A stretch of DNA of 64,000 bases from an uncultured Flavobacteriaceae bacterium (lineage in GTDB: Bacteria; Bacteroidota; Bacteroidia; Flavobacteriales; Flavobacteriaceae), in contig CANLXN010000013.1 of the NCBI GenBank assembly GCA_947495135.1, positions 62,001-126,000 of the forward strand, read 5' to 3'. Positions within the stretch are counted from its first letter, which is position 1. Each line of letters opens with the position of its first letter. The position numbers and the translations under genes are program-made. Below the pieces are notes generated by a model. The model ran no database searches, was not told the origin of the DNA, and saw only the letters and a program-made list of their open reading frames with translations. Shown piece after piece: positions 25,986 to 35,083 of the stretch.

Positions 25986-27737
25986 ATGAAGTTAGCCACA
26001 CTCGATTGGGTATTGATCATTTCATTCTTTGCCATCTTCCTTCTCATTGGCTTTTTAGTAGCAAAACGTTCTGGAAAGAACACTAAAGAATTTTTTCTAT
26101 CTGGACAAAACATGCCATGGTGGCTGCTTGGAATTTCCATGGTAGCAACCACGTTTTCCGCAGACACACCGAACCTTGTAACAGACATTGTTAGACAAAA
26201 CGGAATATCGGGAAACTGGGTTTGGTGGGCGTTTTTAATTACTGGAATGCTCACAGTATTTGTTTATGCAAAGCTATGGAGACGCTCTAAGGTGGTCACC
26301 GACTTAGAATTCTATGAATTGCGCTATAGCGGGAAAGAAGCTGCTTTTCTACGCGGATTTAGAGCCATCTATCTCGGAGTCTTTTTTAATGTGATGATCA
26401 TGGCGACCGTTTGCTTGGCAGCTATTAAAATTGGCGGAATTCTATTCAACTTGGAGCCTTGGGAGTGTGTGGTTTATGCTTCAATTATAACCGTTGCTTA
26501 CAGCTCCTTTGGTGGGCTTAGAGGGGTAATCTTTACAGATTTTCTACAGTTTATTATTGCCATGATAGGTTCCATCTGGGCGGCGTATTACATTATTAAC
26601 ATGCCAGAAATTGGTGGGCTTCAGAATCTGTTAACCCACGAAAACGTGGCAGATAAACTTAATTTTCTCCCAGATTTTAACGATTCAAAATCGCTCATCG
26701 TACTATTAATTATTCCTATTGCGGTGCAATGGTGGAGTGTTTGGTATCCGGGCGCAGAACCTGGTGGTGGTGGCTATATTGCGCAACGAATGCTTTCTGC
26801 CAAAGACGAAAAAAATGCCATTGGTGCTACCCTCCTATTTAATATTGCACATTACGCCTTGCGACCATGGCCATGGATTATAATTGCCTTGGCATCTTTA
26901 ATATTGTATCCTGAACTGACAGATATCGCAAATCAATTTCCAAATGCAACTCTTGGTCATGATCTTGGATATCCAGCAATGTTAACCCATCTTCCCGCGG
27001 GATTATTAGGCTTAGTAGTTACCTCACTTATAGCTGCCTTTATGAGCACTATCTCAACTCATTTAAATTGGGGATCTTCGTATATAGCACTTGATTTTTA
27101 TAAACGCTTTGTTCAACCCGAAGCTTCAGAAACCAAGCTAGTAAACATTGGTAGACTTAGCACGGTAATTCTTATGATTCTAGCTGCGTCACTTGCTTTG
27201 TTTTTAAGTAATGCCTTAGATGCCTTTAATATTTTGCTACAAATTGGCGCAGGTACTGGATTAATTTTCATTCTTCGCTGGTTCTGGTGGCGTGTTAATG
27301 CCTATAGTGAAATAACTGGAATGATTGTCTCCTTTGCTCTTGCCATTCTCTTTAAGGTAGTTGATTTTGGTTTAGAAGATCATGAAAAATTGGTGTACAG
27401 TGTACTTATTACCACTGCGGCGTGGGTTGCTGTCACTTTACTTACTAGGCCTACCAGTACTCAAAAGCTATCTCAGTTTTACAATCAGGTAACACCATAT
27501 GGTAAAGGTTGGAATCAATTTAAGGCAATTGCGAAGAGTGAAGGTGTAGATCTAAAAACTACAAACGATGTATTTACGATAGACCTCGCCTCTATGCTTC
27601 TAGGAATTGCATTCGTATACACTTCTTTATTTGCAACTGGTTATTTTATCTACGGAAATACAATGAGTGGGGGAATTTTAACTACCATCGCTGCTATTTC
27701 AGGAATAGCAATCTTTTCACTTTGGAAAAAGAAATAA
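25986..27737 (+). CDS. sodium:solute symporter family transporter
   Basis: A 583-residue inner-membrane protein of the SSS family with about 13 transmembrane helices. Signatures: FLVAKRSGKNTKEFFLSGQNMPWWLLGISMVATTFSADTP near the N-terminus, TVAYSSFGGLRGVIFTDFLQF, and LVVTSLIAAFMSTISTHLNWGSSYIALDFYKRF. These are typical of Na+-coupled uptake, but the substrate cannot be assigned. It forms the last gene of a three-gene run with the OmpA and HhH genes and is closed by a terminator. Confidence 0.9.
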   Translation: MKLATLDWVLIISFFAIFLLIGFLVAKRSGKNTKEFFLSGQNMPWWLLGISMVATTFSADTPNLVTDIVRQNGISGNWVWWAFLITGMLTVFVYAKLWRRSKVVTDLEFYELRYSGKEAAFLRGFRAIYLGVFFNVMIMATVCLAAIKIGGILFNLEPWECVVYASIITVAYSSFGGLRGVIFTDFLQFIIAMIGSIWAAYYIINMPEIGGLQNLLTHENVADKLNFLPDFNDSKSLIVLLIIPIAVQWWSVWYPGAEPGGGGYIAQRMLSAKDEKNAIGATLLFNIAHYALRPWPWIIIALASLILYPELTDIANQFPNATLGHDLGYPAMLTHLPAGLLGLVVTSLIAAFMSTISTHLNWGSSYIALDFYKRFVQPEASETKLVNIGRLSTVILMILAASLALFLSNALDAFNILLQIGAGTGLIFILRWFWWRVNAYSEITGMIVSFALAILFKVVDFGLEDHEKLVYSVLITTAAWVAVTLLTRPTSTQKLSQFYNQVTPYGKGWNQFKAIAKSEGVDLKTTNDVFTIDLASMLLGIAFVYTSLFATGYFIYGNTMSGGILTTIAAISGIAIFSLWKKK

Positions 27738-27767
27738 AAAAAGGGGACCAAAATGGCCCCCTTTTTT
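27737..27767. terminator. bidirectional terminator between the symporter and a porin-like gene
   Basis: A hairpin AAAGGGG-A-CC / GG-C-CCCCTTT with one internal mismatch, A tract before and T6 after, between two convergent genes. Confidence 0.75.
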
Positions 27768-27788
27768 ACTATTTAAAGGTATAGTTTC

Positions 27789-28325
27789 TTACAAATATAG
27801 GTTGAATCCAATGTTTAAACTGAAAACATTAAAGTCTCCGTCACCAGCATCTTCGTTCATTCCAATTCCGTAACGGATTCCTGGCTCTATGCTTACGTTG
27901 TCTGCTACAAACCAAGCGTATCCACCTTGAAGACCAACCCACATTGGGCTAACATCATTTCCAGAAGCTCCATTTACATCTACAGCAACAGGAAACTGTC
28001 CAGCAACATAGTATTTACCTCCAACTTTCCAGTTGAACATACCGTCTACACCGTCTACTCCGCTATCTCCGTATCCTAAACCAAGCTTCACAGCAAGATC
28101 GTCTAATAAGAAATATCCAGCTTCTCCACCAGCACTCCATGAGGTATTACCATCGATAGAACGTAAAGAAAAACCAGTGTTAGAAGTAGAAGACTCTCCA
28201 AAACCAGTGTTGATTTCGATTACATAAGAACCAGCAGCTGTAGCTCCGTTTGCTCCAGAGTCTTGCGCTACTGAAGTAGATAATCCGAATACTGCAAATG
28301 CAGCTAATAATAATACTTTTTTCAT
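27789..28325 (-). CDS. outer-membrane beta-barrel protein
   Basis: A 178-residue protein with signal peptide MKKVLLLAAFAVFGLSTSVAQ. The mature part alternates Gly/aromatic strands (WSAGGEAGYFLLDDLAVKLGLGYGDSG, WKVGGKYYVAGQFPVAVDV, WVGLQGGYAWFVADNVSIEPGIRYGI) and ends with FNLYL, consistent with an eight-stranded porin-like barrel. No specific function is recognised. Strong codon bias suggests high expression. Confidence 0.8.
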   Translation of the reverse strand: MKKVLLLAAFAVFGLSTSVAQDSGANGATAAGSYVIEINTGFGESSTSNTGFSLRSIDGNTSWSAGGEAGYFLLDDLAVKLGLGYGDSGVDGVDGMFNWKVGGKYYVAGQFPVAVDVNGASGNDVSPMWVGLQGGYAWFVADNVSIEPGIRYGIGMNEDAGDGDFNVFSLNIGFNLYL

Positions 28326-28409
28326 AATTTAAGTAGGTTTAATTATTTAGTAAGCGCCAAAAGTAAATAAAAAAGTCATATTCTCCAACCTAATTGTGTT
28401 TTTAAACAG

Positions 28410-28447
28410 AAAAAACACCCCTTTCATCGAAGAAATAGGTGTTTTTT
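28410..28447 (-). terminator. terminator of the porin-family gene at 28468-29034
   Basis: On the minus strand, AAAAAACACC pairs with GGTGTTTTTT around an 18-base loop, giving a T-rich 3' side 20 bases after the stop of the upstream barrel gene. Confidence 0.65.
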
Positions 28448-28467
28448 AAAGTATATTAGGTACTACT

Positions 28468-29034
28468 TTAGAGGAACGAATATCCCAATGACAGGGTAAC
28501 AACAGCGTTTTTACCACTTTCTACGGTAGCTGCATCGGCTATTCGAACTTCTTCATTTACTTTGGTGAGGCCAAAATTATAACGTCCTTCTACCCTAAAG
28601 CCTGCCGGAAGGTCTAATCCTGCTCCAACTACTCCGGTAAGGTCAAAATCTTCCGCAGTGACTATATCAGAAAATACACTGCCAAAATTATCATCTACCT
28701 TAAATCCAAATTGTGGACCTACCTGCAAATTAAAACTTTCAGTTAAAAACACTTTTAAGACTACTGGCACATTCACATAACTTAAATCTATATCCCCCAA
28801 ATCTGCCTTGGCTCCTTGTTGAGAATATAAAAGATCTGCCTGTATTCCTAATTTATCATTCAATTTAGCGCCCACAAAGCCTCCAAAAACAAACCCTGTT
28901 CTACTTTCAGGATCTCCTGAAATATCTCTAATATTTGCAAAATTTACTCCTGCCTTCACCCCTAAGTCAATTCCTTGAGCAAAACCTGTAGCACAAAAAA
29001 AGAGCGCTATGGCAATCGTCAATAACTTTTTCAT
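28468..29034 (-). CDS. porin-family outer-membrane protein (PorT-like beta-barrel)
   Basis: The ATG at 29032-29034 gives 188 residues with signal peptide MKKLLTIAIALFFCATGFAQ. The start at 29079 adds 15 residues ahead of the signal and was rejected. It follows the common Bacteroidota outer-membrane barrel pattern: GVKAGVNFANI, GFVFGGFVGAKLNDKLGIQADLLYSQQGAK, VNVPVVLKVFL, LQVGPQFGFKV and the final VVTLSLGYSFL. Related proteins include PorT of the T9SS, but this group is a large paralogous family, so no role is assigned. Confidence 0.82.
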   Translation of the reverse strand: MKKLLTIAIALFFCATGFAQGIDLGVKAGVNFANIRDISGDPESRTGFVFGGFVGAKLNDKLGIQADLLYSQQGAKADLGDIDLSYVNVPVVLKVFLTESFNLQVGPQFGFKVDDNFGSVFSDIVTAEDFDLTGVVGAGLDLPAGFRVEGRYNFGLTKVNEEVRIADAATVESGKNAVVTLSLGYSFL

Positions 29035-29129
29035 AATATAATATTTAGGTTTATTTACATCTAAACGAATTAAAGACATAATATATTTTCCAAGACGTTC
29101 TTAAAATTTATTTAGCTTACTTTACATCT

Positions 29130-30029
29130 ATGAACTGGAATCAGGCCATAAAAGACTACAAAAGCTATCTGCATATAGAACGCGGACTGTCTCATAACTC
29201 CATTGCAAATTACGGATTAGACATTGAAAAGCTTATTAAATGGCTTAAAAACAATGAAATAAATGTGAGTCCCACGAAAATTTCAGAAAAAACCATTCAG
29301 GAATTTATCTATCAAACTGCAAAAGAGGTGAACCCGAGATCACAAAGCAGAATAATTTCGGGACTAAGAGGCTTCTTTAATTACCTTGTTTTTGAAGAGT
29401 ACCGAAAAACCAATCCGCTGCAACTCATTGAGAGCCCTAAGATTGGAAGAAAGCTGCCAGACACACTTTCAGAAAGTGAAGTGGATTTACTAATTGCTAC
29501 GATTGACCTCTCCAAACCACAAGGGGAACGAAACAGAGCGATTTTGGAGGTGCTTTACAGCTGCGGCCTACGGGTTTCTGAAGCCATTAATTTATTAATA
29601 TCGGATCTTTTCTTTGAGGAAGGTTTTATAAAAGTGACAGGTAAGGGAGATAAAGAACGTTTCGTACCTATTGCTCCTACCACTGTAAAATATATTGAAT
29701 TGTACCGAAAGGAAGTTAGAAACCATCAAGAGATTCCTCCCCAATATTCCGACTTTCTTTTTTTAAACCGAAGAGGGAAACCCCTTACACGAGCAATGAT
29801 TTTTACCATTGTAAAGAATCTAGCTGAAAAGTCTGGAATTCAAAAAACGGTAAGTCCGCATACATTTCGACATTCGTTTGCCACACATCTACTGGAGAAT
29901 GGAGCCGATTTACGCGCTATCCAACAAATGCTAGGACATGAAAGCATTACCACCACCGAAGTATATACGCATGTGGACACTACGCATCTTGCGAAGGTGA
30001 TTCATCAGTTTCACCCTAGAAAAGACTAA
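29130..30029 (+). CDS. xerD: tyrosine recombinase, XerD type
   Basis: A 299-residue recombinase with a complete catalytic set: Arg148 in CGLRVSE, Lys172 in GKGDKER, His244 and Arg247 in HTFRHSFATHLL, His270 in LGHESI, and Tyr279 in VYTHV. The N-terminal SAM-like DNA-binding domain starts YLHIERGLSHNSIANY. Length and motifs fit XerC/XerD enzymes that resolve chromosome dimers at dif. It stands alone between unrelated genes, with no integrase-type cargo, so a housekeeping role is likely. Confidence 0.92.
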   Translation: MNWNQAIKDYKSYLHIERGLSHNSIANYGLDIEKLIKWLKNNEINVSPTKISEKTIQEFIYQTAKEVNPRSQSRIISGLRGFFNYLVFEEYRKTNPLQLIESPKIGRKLPDTLSESEVDLLIATIDLSKPQGERNRAILEVLYSCGLRVSEAINLLISDLFFEEGFIKVTGKGDKERFVPIAPTTVKYIELYRKEVRNHQEIPPQYSDFLFLNRRGKPLTRAMIFTIVKNLAEKSGIQKTVSPHTFRHSFATHLLENGADLRAIQQMLGHESITTTEVYTHVDTTHLAKVIHQFHPRKD

Positions 30030-30164
30030 TAAACCGAGTAAAAAGGTCAAATTATATCCCGCAATTCAAGAATTGAGACTACAAATTTTCAAAATAATTG
30101 TGGTTTTTTGTTATGGTTGGGTTTTATTCCAATTTAACTAACTTTAAACAAATAACAATTTATT

Positions 30165-31217
30165 ATGTCTAAGACATTTATATTCATAATCTTATTTGTG
30201 TTGTCCAGTAATTTGATTGGTCAAATCACCAACATTCCCGATCCCAAATTTGAGCAAGCATTAATCGATCAAGGAATAGATAGCGACGGAGTAGTTAATG
30301 GTCAAGTATTCACCGTTGCCATAGAATCCTTAACAAATTTAGATGTAAGTTGGAGTGAAATAGAAGATTTAACGGGGATAGAAGATTTTATTAATTTAAC
30401 TCGGTTAGATGTATCTCAAAATAGACTTATCTCTTTAGATGTTTCAAGTCTTGTTTATTTAGAAAACCTGAATTTTGGAAATCCTGCTTTTGATGTAGGC
30501 ATCATAAACAACATAACCAATATTGATCTAAGTAATAACCCTGAGCTTACATGGGTAACATGCTCATTTAATTATGACTTAACAACAATAAATTTAAGTA
30601 ACAACCCTAATCTCGAACGATTCTTTGCCTCAAATTGCAGCCTTTCGAACTTCGATGTTTCTAACAACCCCTTGCTTAGGATTTTATTTTTAGGCAATAA
30701 TATTGATGAATTTCCTAATGACTTTTCGAATCTCGATTTAAGCAACAATCCAAATTTAGAACAACTCGGAGTTAATCAAATAAATCTTGAAGAGCTTAAC
30801 GTTCAGAGTGGAAATAACAAAGTGTTAACAATTTTTAATGCTACCGAGAATCCAAACCTCTTATGTATTCAGGTTGATGATGAAATAGCTGCCGTCAACG
30901 GCGAACCACCTTATGACTCATGGAACATAGCCCCAAACAGCTCTTACAGTGAAGATTGCTTGTTTGGTATTGAAGATGCCCTGTTAAAGAACAATATTTC
31001 ACTCTATCCAAACCCAGTTGAGGATATAGTCCATTTGCGAAATGATTCCTTTGCAGAAATTAACCAAGTGTCGTTCTACAATATGAATGGTCGAGCAATC
31101 CACGTTAAGGAACTAAAAGCCTTAACTTTTGACCTTTCTAGTCTACAAAGTGGAGTTTATTTTGTGAAGATTATAATGGATAAGGGTTCTCTTACTAAAA
31201 AGGTTGTAAAAGAATAA
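30165..31217 (+). CDS. secreted leucine-rich-repeat-like protein with T9SS tail
   Basis: A 350-residue protein with signal peptide MSKTFIFIILFVLSSNLIGQ. Residues about 21-250 are leucine-rich repeats of the bacterial type (LTNLDVSWSEIEDLTGI, LTRLDVSQNRLISLDVS, IDLSNNPELTWVTCS, NLDLSNNPNLEQL). The last 75 residues are a type A T9SS sorting domain (ISLYPNPVEDIVHL, FYNMNGRAI, LQSGVYFVKI, KKVVKE). It is therefore expected to be exported by T9SS and held at the surface or released. The ligand is unknown. Confidence 0.87.
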   Translation: MSKTFIFIILFVLSSNLIGQITNIPDPKFEQALIDQGIDSDGVVNGQVFTVAIESLTNLDVSWSEIEDLTGIEDFINLTRLDVSQNRLISLDVSSLVYLENLNFGNPAFDVGIINNITNIDLSNNPELTWVTCSFNYDLTTINLSNNPNLERFFASNCSLSNFDVSNNPLLRILFLGNNIDEFPNDFSNLDLSNNPNLEQLGVNQINLEELNVQSGNNKVLTIFNATENPNLLCIQVDDEIAAVNGEPPYDSWNIAPNSSYSEDCLFGIEDALLKNNISLYPNPVEDIVHLRNDSFAEINQVSFYNMNGRAIHVKELKALTFDLSSLQSGVYFVKIIMDKGSLTKKVVKE

Positions 31218-31297
31218 GTATGGAGCAACTAAAGTATTTGGTAGGAAGTTAGTTAATAGGAACCGTTTTAAATTTTCTAAACGAACAAACAAATCAA

Positions 31298-31329
31298 CAC
31301 CACTCACCTCTCACCACTCACCACTCACA
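31298..31329. repeat. short tandem repeat, CACCACT units
   Basis: Three copies of CACCACT with CAC/CTCT spacers in a non-coding gap. The composition (no G on the + strand) is unlike the neighbouring sequence. Similar C-A-C-T rich tracts occur in intergenic regions of some Bacteroidota genomes; no function is known. Confidence 0.6.
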
Positions 31330-31416
31330 TCGAATAAGTTAAAATAAAGCTAAACACGGTTTAACCGTTGGGCTTACCTCCTCCTGTTTCGTAATTTTAG
31401 GGAAAACCACATAAAA

Positions 31417-32364
31417 ATGAAAATACTAGAATTCGACAATAAGGATAAAATGCATGCTATTGGTCTTGGTACTTGGAAGGCCAAAGGAAAAGAAGTAAAA
31501 GAGGCCGTTAAAAACGCCTTGTATGCAGGCGTTCGACATATCGATACTGCTGCAGTTTATGGCAACGAAGAAGAAATAGGTGAAGCCCTTGCAGAGGTCT
31601 TTGCAGAAGGAAACATTCACAGAGAAGACGTATTTGTTACCTCTAAACTTTGGAACGACGCCCATAAAAGCGATTATGTTTTACCAGCCCTTAGGCAGTC
31701 ATTAGACAAGTTGAAACTGGATTACCTAGATTTATACCTCGTACATTGGCCAGTCGCTTTTAAACCAGGAGTTTCATTCCCCGAGCGAACGGCAGACTAT
31801 CTTTCGCCCCAAGAAGCCCCTGTTTCGGAAACATGGAAACAGATGGAAGCAGCTAAAGAGAATGGATACGCACGGCATATAGGTGTATCAAATTTCAGTA
31901 AAAAGAAACTAGAAAACCTCATTTCGCAAGCCAAAATAAAACCAGAAATGAATCAGGTTGAAATGCACCCTTACCTACAGCAAAATGAGCTCGTAGATTA
32001 TTGCAAGGAGCAAAATGTGAAAATAACCGCTTACTCTCCACTAGGTTCTGGAGATCGTCCAGAAAACATGAAAGGGGAAAACGAACCAAGCCTTTTAGAA
32101 ATTCCAGAGATCAACGAAATTGCTAAGAAGAGAGATGCTACTGCCGCTCAAGTGCTTATTAACTGGCACGCACATCGAGGAATTGCAGTAATTCCAAAAT
32201 CTACCACTAAAGCGCACATAGAATCAAATTTTAGAGCAGCTAATGTTGAATTAAAACCTGAGGATATGGAAACCATTGCATCTTTGGACAAAAACTATCG
32301 CTTTATTACAGGGAAATTCTTTGAAGCTCCTGAAAAGGGCTATACCAATATATACGACGAATAG
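31417..32364 (+). CDS. aldo/keto reductase
   Basis: A 315-residue AKR TIM barrel. The catalytic tetrad is visible: Asp43 and Tyr48 in DTAAVYGNEEEIG, Lys77 in VTSKLWN, and His110 in LVHWPV. The NADPH-binding end has AVIPKSTTKAHIESNF. Full length resembles eukaryote-like AKR1/AKR4 alcohol or aldehyde reductases (APVSETWKQMEAAKENGYARHIGVSNF). The substrate is unknown. It is a single-gene unit with its own terminator. Confidence 0.92.
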   Translation: MKILEFDNKDKMHAIGLGTWKAKGKEVKEAVKNALYAGVRHIDTAAVYGNEEEIGEALAEVFAEGNIHREDVFVTSKLWNDAHKSDYVLPALRQSLDKLKLDYLDLYLVHWPVAFKPGVSFPERTADYLSPQEAPVSETWKQMEAAKENGYARHIGVSNFSKKKLENLISQAKIKPEMNQVEMHPYLQQNELVDYCKEQNVKITAYSPLGSGDRPENMKGENEPSLLEIPEINEIAKKRDATAAQVLINWHAHRGIAVIPKSTTKAHIESNFRAANVELKPEDMETIASLDKNYRFITGKFFEAPEKGYTNIYDE

Positions 32365-32382
32365 CATTTGCTCATTCAGCAT

Positions 32383-32419
32383 AAAAAAAGCCTTTTCATA
32401 ATTGTTGAAAAGGCTTTTT
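32383..32419. terminator. bidirectional terminator between the aldo/keto reductase gene and rny
   Basis: Stem AAAAAGCCTTTTCA / TTGAAAAGGCTTTTT with a 6-base loop and A/T tracts on both sides. It separates two convergent genes. Confidence 0.85.
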
Positions 32420-32453
32420 AATTTCGGTAAAACTTCTAATTGAAGTCTGATGC

Positions 32454-34019
32454 TTATTTAGCAATATTGACCGCTCGTGTTTCTCTAATCACGGTTACTT
32501 TTACTTGTCCAGGATACGTCATATCTGTCTGAATCTTCTGGGAGATCTCAAAAGATAATTGAGCGGCTTTATCGTCGCTAACTTTTTCACTCTCTACCAT
32601 TACACGCAATTCGCGTCCAGCTTGAATGGCATATGCTTTATTCACTCCGTTAAACCCGAAAGCAATATCTTCTAAGTCTTTTAAACGCTGTATGTAAGAA
32701 TCCAACACCTGTCTTCTCGCACCTGGTCGTGCTCCACTAATAGCATCACATACTTGTACAATAGGAGAAAGTAGGTTGGTCATCTCTATTTCGTCATGGT
32801 GAGCTCCAATGGCGTTGCACACATCAGGCTTTTCCCCGTACTTTTCAGCCCATTGCATTCCTAAGATTGCGTGAGGAGTTTCGGTTTCTGCTTCAGGCAC
32901 TTTTCCTATATCGTGCAATAGTCCCGCTCTCTTAGCCAATTTAGCATTCAGACCTAACTCAGACGCCATGACACCACATAGTCTAGCAACCTCACGTGAG
33001 TGATGCAGTAGGTTTTGTCCGTAAGACGAGCGATACTTCATTCTTCCTACAGATTTAATAAGTTCTGGATGCAAACCATGAATTCCAAGGTCAATCACAG
33101 TTCTTTTACCAACCTCAATTATTTCCTCTTCTATTTGCTTGGTAGTCTTCCTAACAATTTCTTCGATTCTTGCAGGGTGAATCCGACCGTCTGTTACCAA
33201 CTTATGCAGGGATAAACGTGCAATTTCACGCCTTACACTATCAAAACAGGAAAGGATGATCGCCTCTGGAGTATCGTCCACTATGATCTCAACTCCTGTC
33301 GCCGCTTCAATTGCACGAATATTTCGGCCTTCACGACCAATAATTCGGCCTTTTACTTCATCACTTTCTAAGTTAAAAACGGAAACACAATTCTCAATAG
33401 CTTCTTCTGTTCCAATACGTTGAATGGTATTGATGATAATCTTCTTCGCATCCTGCTGGGCAGTCATTTTCGCCTCTTCTAAGCTGCTTTGAACAAAAGC
33501 CATCGCTTCCGTTTTCGCTTCGCTTTTAAGACTCTCCATTAACTGTGCCTTCGCATCTTCTGCAGATAGGCTAGAAATTACCTCCAACTGCTCGATCTGA
33601 CTGCGGTGCAATTTTTCAGTCTCACTCTTCTTTTTCTCTAAGAAGTCTAATCGGTTATTATAATCAAGAACCTTCGCCTCTAATTGAGAATTTAACTTCT
33701 TGTTTTTGGAAAGCTCGCTCGAAGCTTGTGATTCTTTGTCTCTGGTGCGCTTTTCGGCTTCGGCCATTTTTTTGTCACGGCTTAGAATTACCTTCTCATG
33801 TTCTGCTTTTAGTTCAATGAATTTCTCTTTGGCTTGAAGCATTTTATCCTTTTTGAGCGCTTCTGCATCGACTTTAGCCGATTTTAAGATGGAATCGGCC
33901 TCTTTTTTAGCATCCTTTAATAATTGAGAAGCTTTGCTCTTTTCGAGCACTTTGGCGATAATAAATCCTATTATTAATCCTACTACTCCTGCAATTATAA
34001 GAGTGACTATATTGTCCAT
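32454..34019 (-). CDS. rny: ribonuclease Y
   Basis: A 521-residue endoribonuclease that initiates mRNA decay at the membrane. Domains in order: N-terminal transmembrane helix (about 4-22), long coiled coil (about 25-205), KH RNA-binding domain with [19 protein letters not shown] (about 222-240), and an HD domain with [10 protein letters not shown] and AGLLHDIGK (HD pair). The length matches the family. On the same strand, the 6S-like RNA and zapA lie upstream, ending about 130 bases before the rny start. Confidence 0.96.
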   Translation of the reverse strand: MDNIVTLIIAGVVGLIIGFIIAKVLEKSKASQLLKDAKKEADSILKSAKVDAEALKKDKMLQAKEKFIELKAEHEKVILSRDKKMAEAEKRTRDKESQASSELSKNKKLNSQLEAKVLDYNNRLDFLEKKKSETEKLHRSQIEQLEVISSLSAEDAKAQLMESLKSEAKTEAMAFVQSSLEEAKMTAQQDAKKIIINTIQRIGTEEAIENCVSVFNLESDEVKGRIIGREGRNIRAIEAATGVEIIVDDTPEAIILSCFDSVRREIARLSLHKLVTDGRIHPARIEEIVRKTTKQIEEEIIEVGKRTVIDLGIHGLHPELIKSVGRMKYRSSYGQNLLHHSREVARLCGVMASELGLNAKLAKRAGLLHDIGKVPEAETETPHAILGMQWAEKYGEKPDVCNAIGAHHDEIEMTNLLSPIVQVCDAISGARPGARRQVLDSYIQRLKDLEDIAFGFNGVNKAYAIQAGRELRVMVESEKVSDDKAAQLSFEISQKIQTDMTYPGQVKVTVIRETRAVNIAK

Positions 34020-34150
34020 AGTTTTTGATGTTAGTGTTTAGATTCAGGTCAAAAAATTACTTTAACCTACTATTCTTCCAGCGTTTTACATGGAAGAACA
34101 TATTGTTCTATCTCTCGCTGAAAGGTTGATTCAGCCAAAATTTAGAACAT

Positions 34151-34318
34151 AAAAAAAGCCTACACTAATAATGTATATTTGAGTAAACTCCTTAAAGAAA
34201 AGTTTAGGGCTAATAAGTTGGTCAAGTATCCGCTCGAAGACGGCCCGCTTTTACAACTTTAACTCACCCTTTTTAAAGAATTCGTGTTGAGTTTACCAAA
34301 TTTAATATTAATGTAGGC
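34151..34318 (-). ncRNA. ssrS: probable 6S RNA (ssrS-like)
   Basis: On the minus strand the ~168-base region after zapA folds end to end. GCCTACA (34318-34312) pairs with TGTAGGC (34164-34158), GTAAACTC (34296-34289) with GAGTTTAC (34190-34183), then across an unpaired central bubble GGGT (34269-34266) with GCCC (34210-34207) and AAGTTG (34259-34254) with CAACTT (34220-34215). The 3' arm runs into T7, giving an intrinsic terminator. A long closing stem, a central bubble and an apical arm are the 6S RNA architecture, and zapA adjacency matches the proteobacterial ssrS locus. 6S RNA mimics an open promoter to hold RNA polymerase. Confidence 0.7.
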
Positions 34319-34344
34319 AGTACCTTAATATATTTTAAAGAACG

Positions 34345-34635
34345 TTATGCTAAATGATCGTGCAACAATTTATTTAAAGCCAATAGCCGCTCTTCCACAT
34401 CCTGTTGATCATTTACTTTATCAATAGACTTTTGTTCCACTTGAGCGGCAAACTGCAAGGCGCACATGGCCAAAACATCCTGTTTGTCGCGGACGGCGTA
34501 ACTTTTTTCGAACTGTTTAATCATGCCTTCTATCTTCTTCGTAGCTCTTCTGAGCCCCTCTTCCTGCGCTGGGTCTATGGTTAATGGATAAACCCTGTCT
34601 GCGATAGATAACTTAATCTTTAACGACTTCGACAT
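34345..34635 (-). CDS. zapA: cell division protein ZapA
   Basis: A 96-residue protein. The N-terminal strand-rich part (KIKLSIADRVYPLTIDPAQEEGLRRATKKI) and the helical C-terminus with AMCALQFAAQVEQKS, predicted to form a coiled coil, match ZapA, which cross-links FtsZ filaments. It follows a small coiled-coil gene by ten bases and precedes the 6S-like RNA by 26 bases, all on the minus strand. Confidence 0.9.
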   Translation of the reverse strand: MSKSLKIKLSIADRVYPLTIDPAQEEGLRRATKKIEGMIKQFEKSYAVRDKQDVLAMCALQFAAQVEQKSIDKVNDQQDVEERLLALNKLLHDHLA

Positions 34636-34645
34636 TGATATTATT

Positions 34646-34936
34646 TTATTCTGAAAGTTGATTTATACATAAATCAATCTCCCGAACTAAAGCATTTATT
34701 TTGAGTTTTGTATCTCGTTTGTATTGGTCACTGCCAAGCATTGAATTCGCTAACTTCAATGAGCCGCATTTCTCTCTCCACTCCTCAATTTCCGCTATGG
34801 AACGAGTGTGTTGCTCTTTTATATTTTTTAGTTCCTCTTCTAGTTTAAGATTTTCCTGTCTTACCTTATCATAACGATGCAACAGTTTACTTATCCTATT
34901 TTCAAGAGAATCAACAATTTGAGAAAGATCGGACAT
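34646..34936 (-). CDS. small coiled-coil protein next to zapA
   Basis: A 96-residue acidic/basic helical protein. Heptads run from about residue 5 to 55 (DSLENRISKLLHRYDKVRQE, NLKLEEELKNIKEQH), followed by a shorter C-terminal helix (INALVREIDLCINQL). It has no other domain. Size, shape and gene order suggest a partner of ZapA, comparable in shape to ZapB, but there is no sequence proof. It is likely the first gene of a zapA operon, with an exact TAnnTTTG box upstream. Confidence 0.75.
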   Translation of the reverse strand: MSDLSQIVDSLENRISKLLHRYDKVRQENLKLEEELKNIKEQHTRSIAEIEEWREKCGSLKLANSMLGSDQYKRDTKLKINALVREIDLCINQLSE

Positions 34937-34963
34937 TAAATGATTTATTCAATACTTATTACA

Positions 34964-34971
34964 CAAAGTTA
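34964..34971 (-). promoter_or_regulatory. promoter -7 box of the coiled-coil/zapA unit
   Basis: TAACTTTG on the minus strand is an exact TAnnTTTG match, 27 bases before the ATG at 34936. A TTGG lies near the -33 spacing. Confidence 0.5.
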
Positions 34972-35083
34972 ACATTCGAGGTCAAATAAGCCAACTCTTT
35001 TGTGCATTTTTTTGTAATATTGACGTGGCTAAGCAATAAATGCCGTATCTCCTCATTAATTTAGAGCACATTACCTTTTTAGA

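Noticed and set aside
29130-30029. Tyrosine recombinase as the integrase of a mobile element
   Set aside because: It has the length and motifs of XerD, and no attachment repeats, cargo genes or tRNA target flank it.
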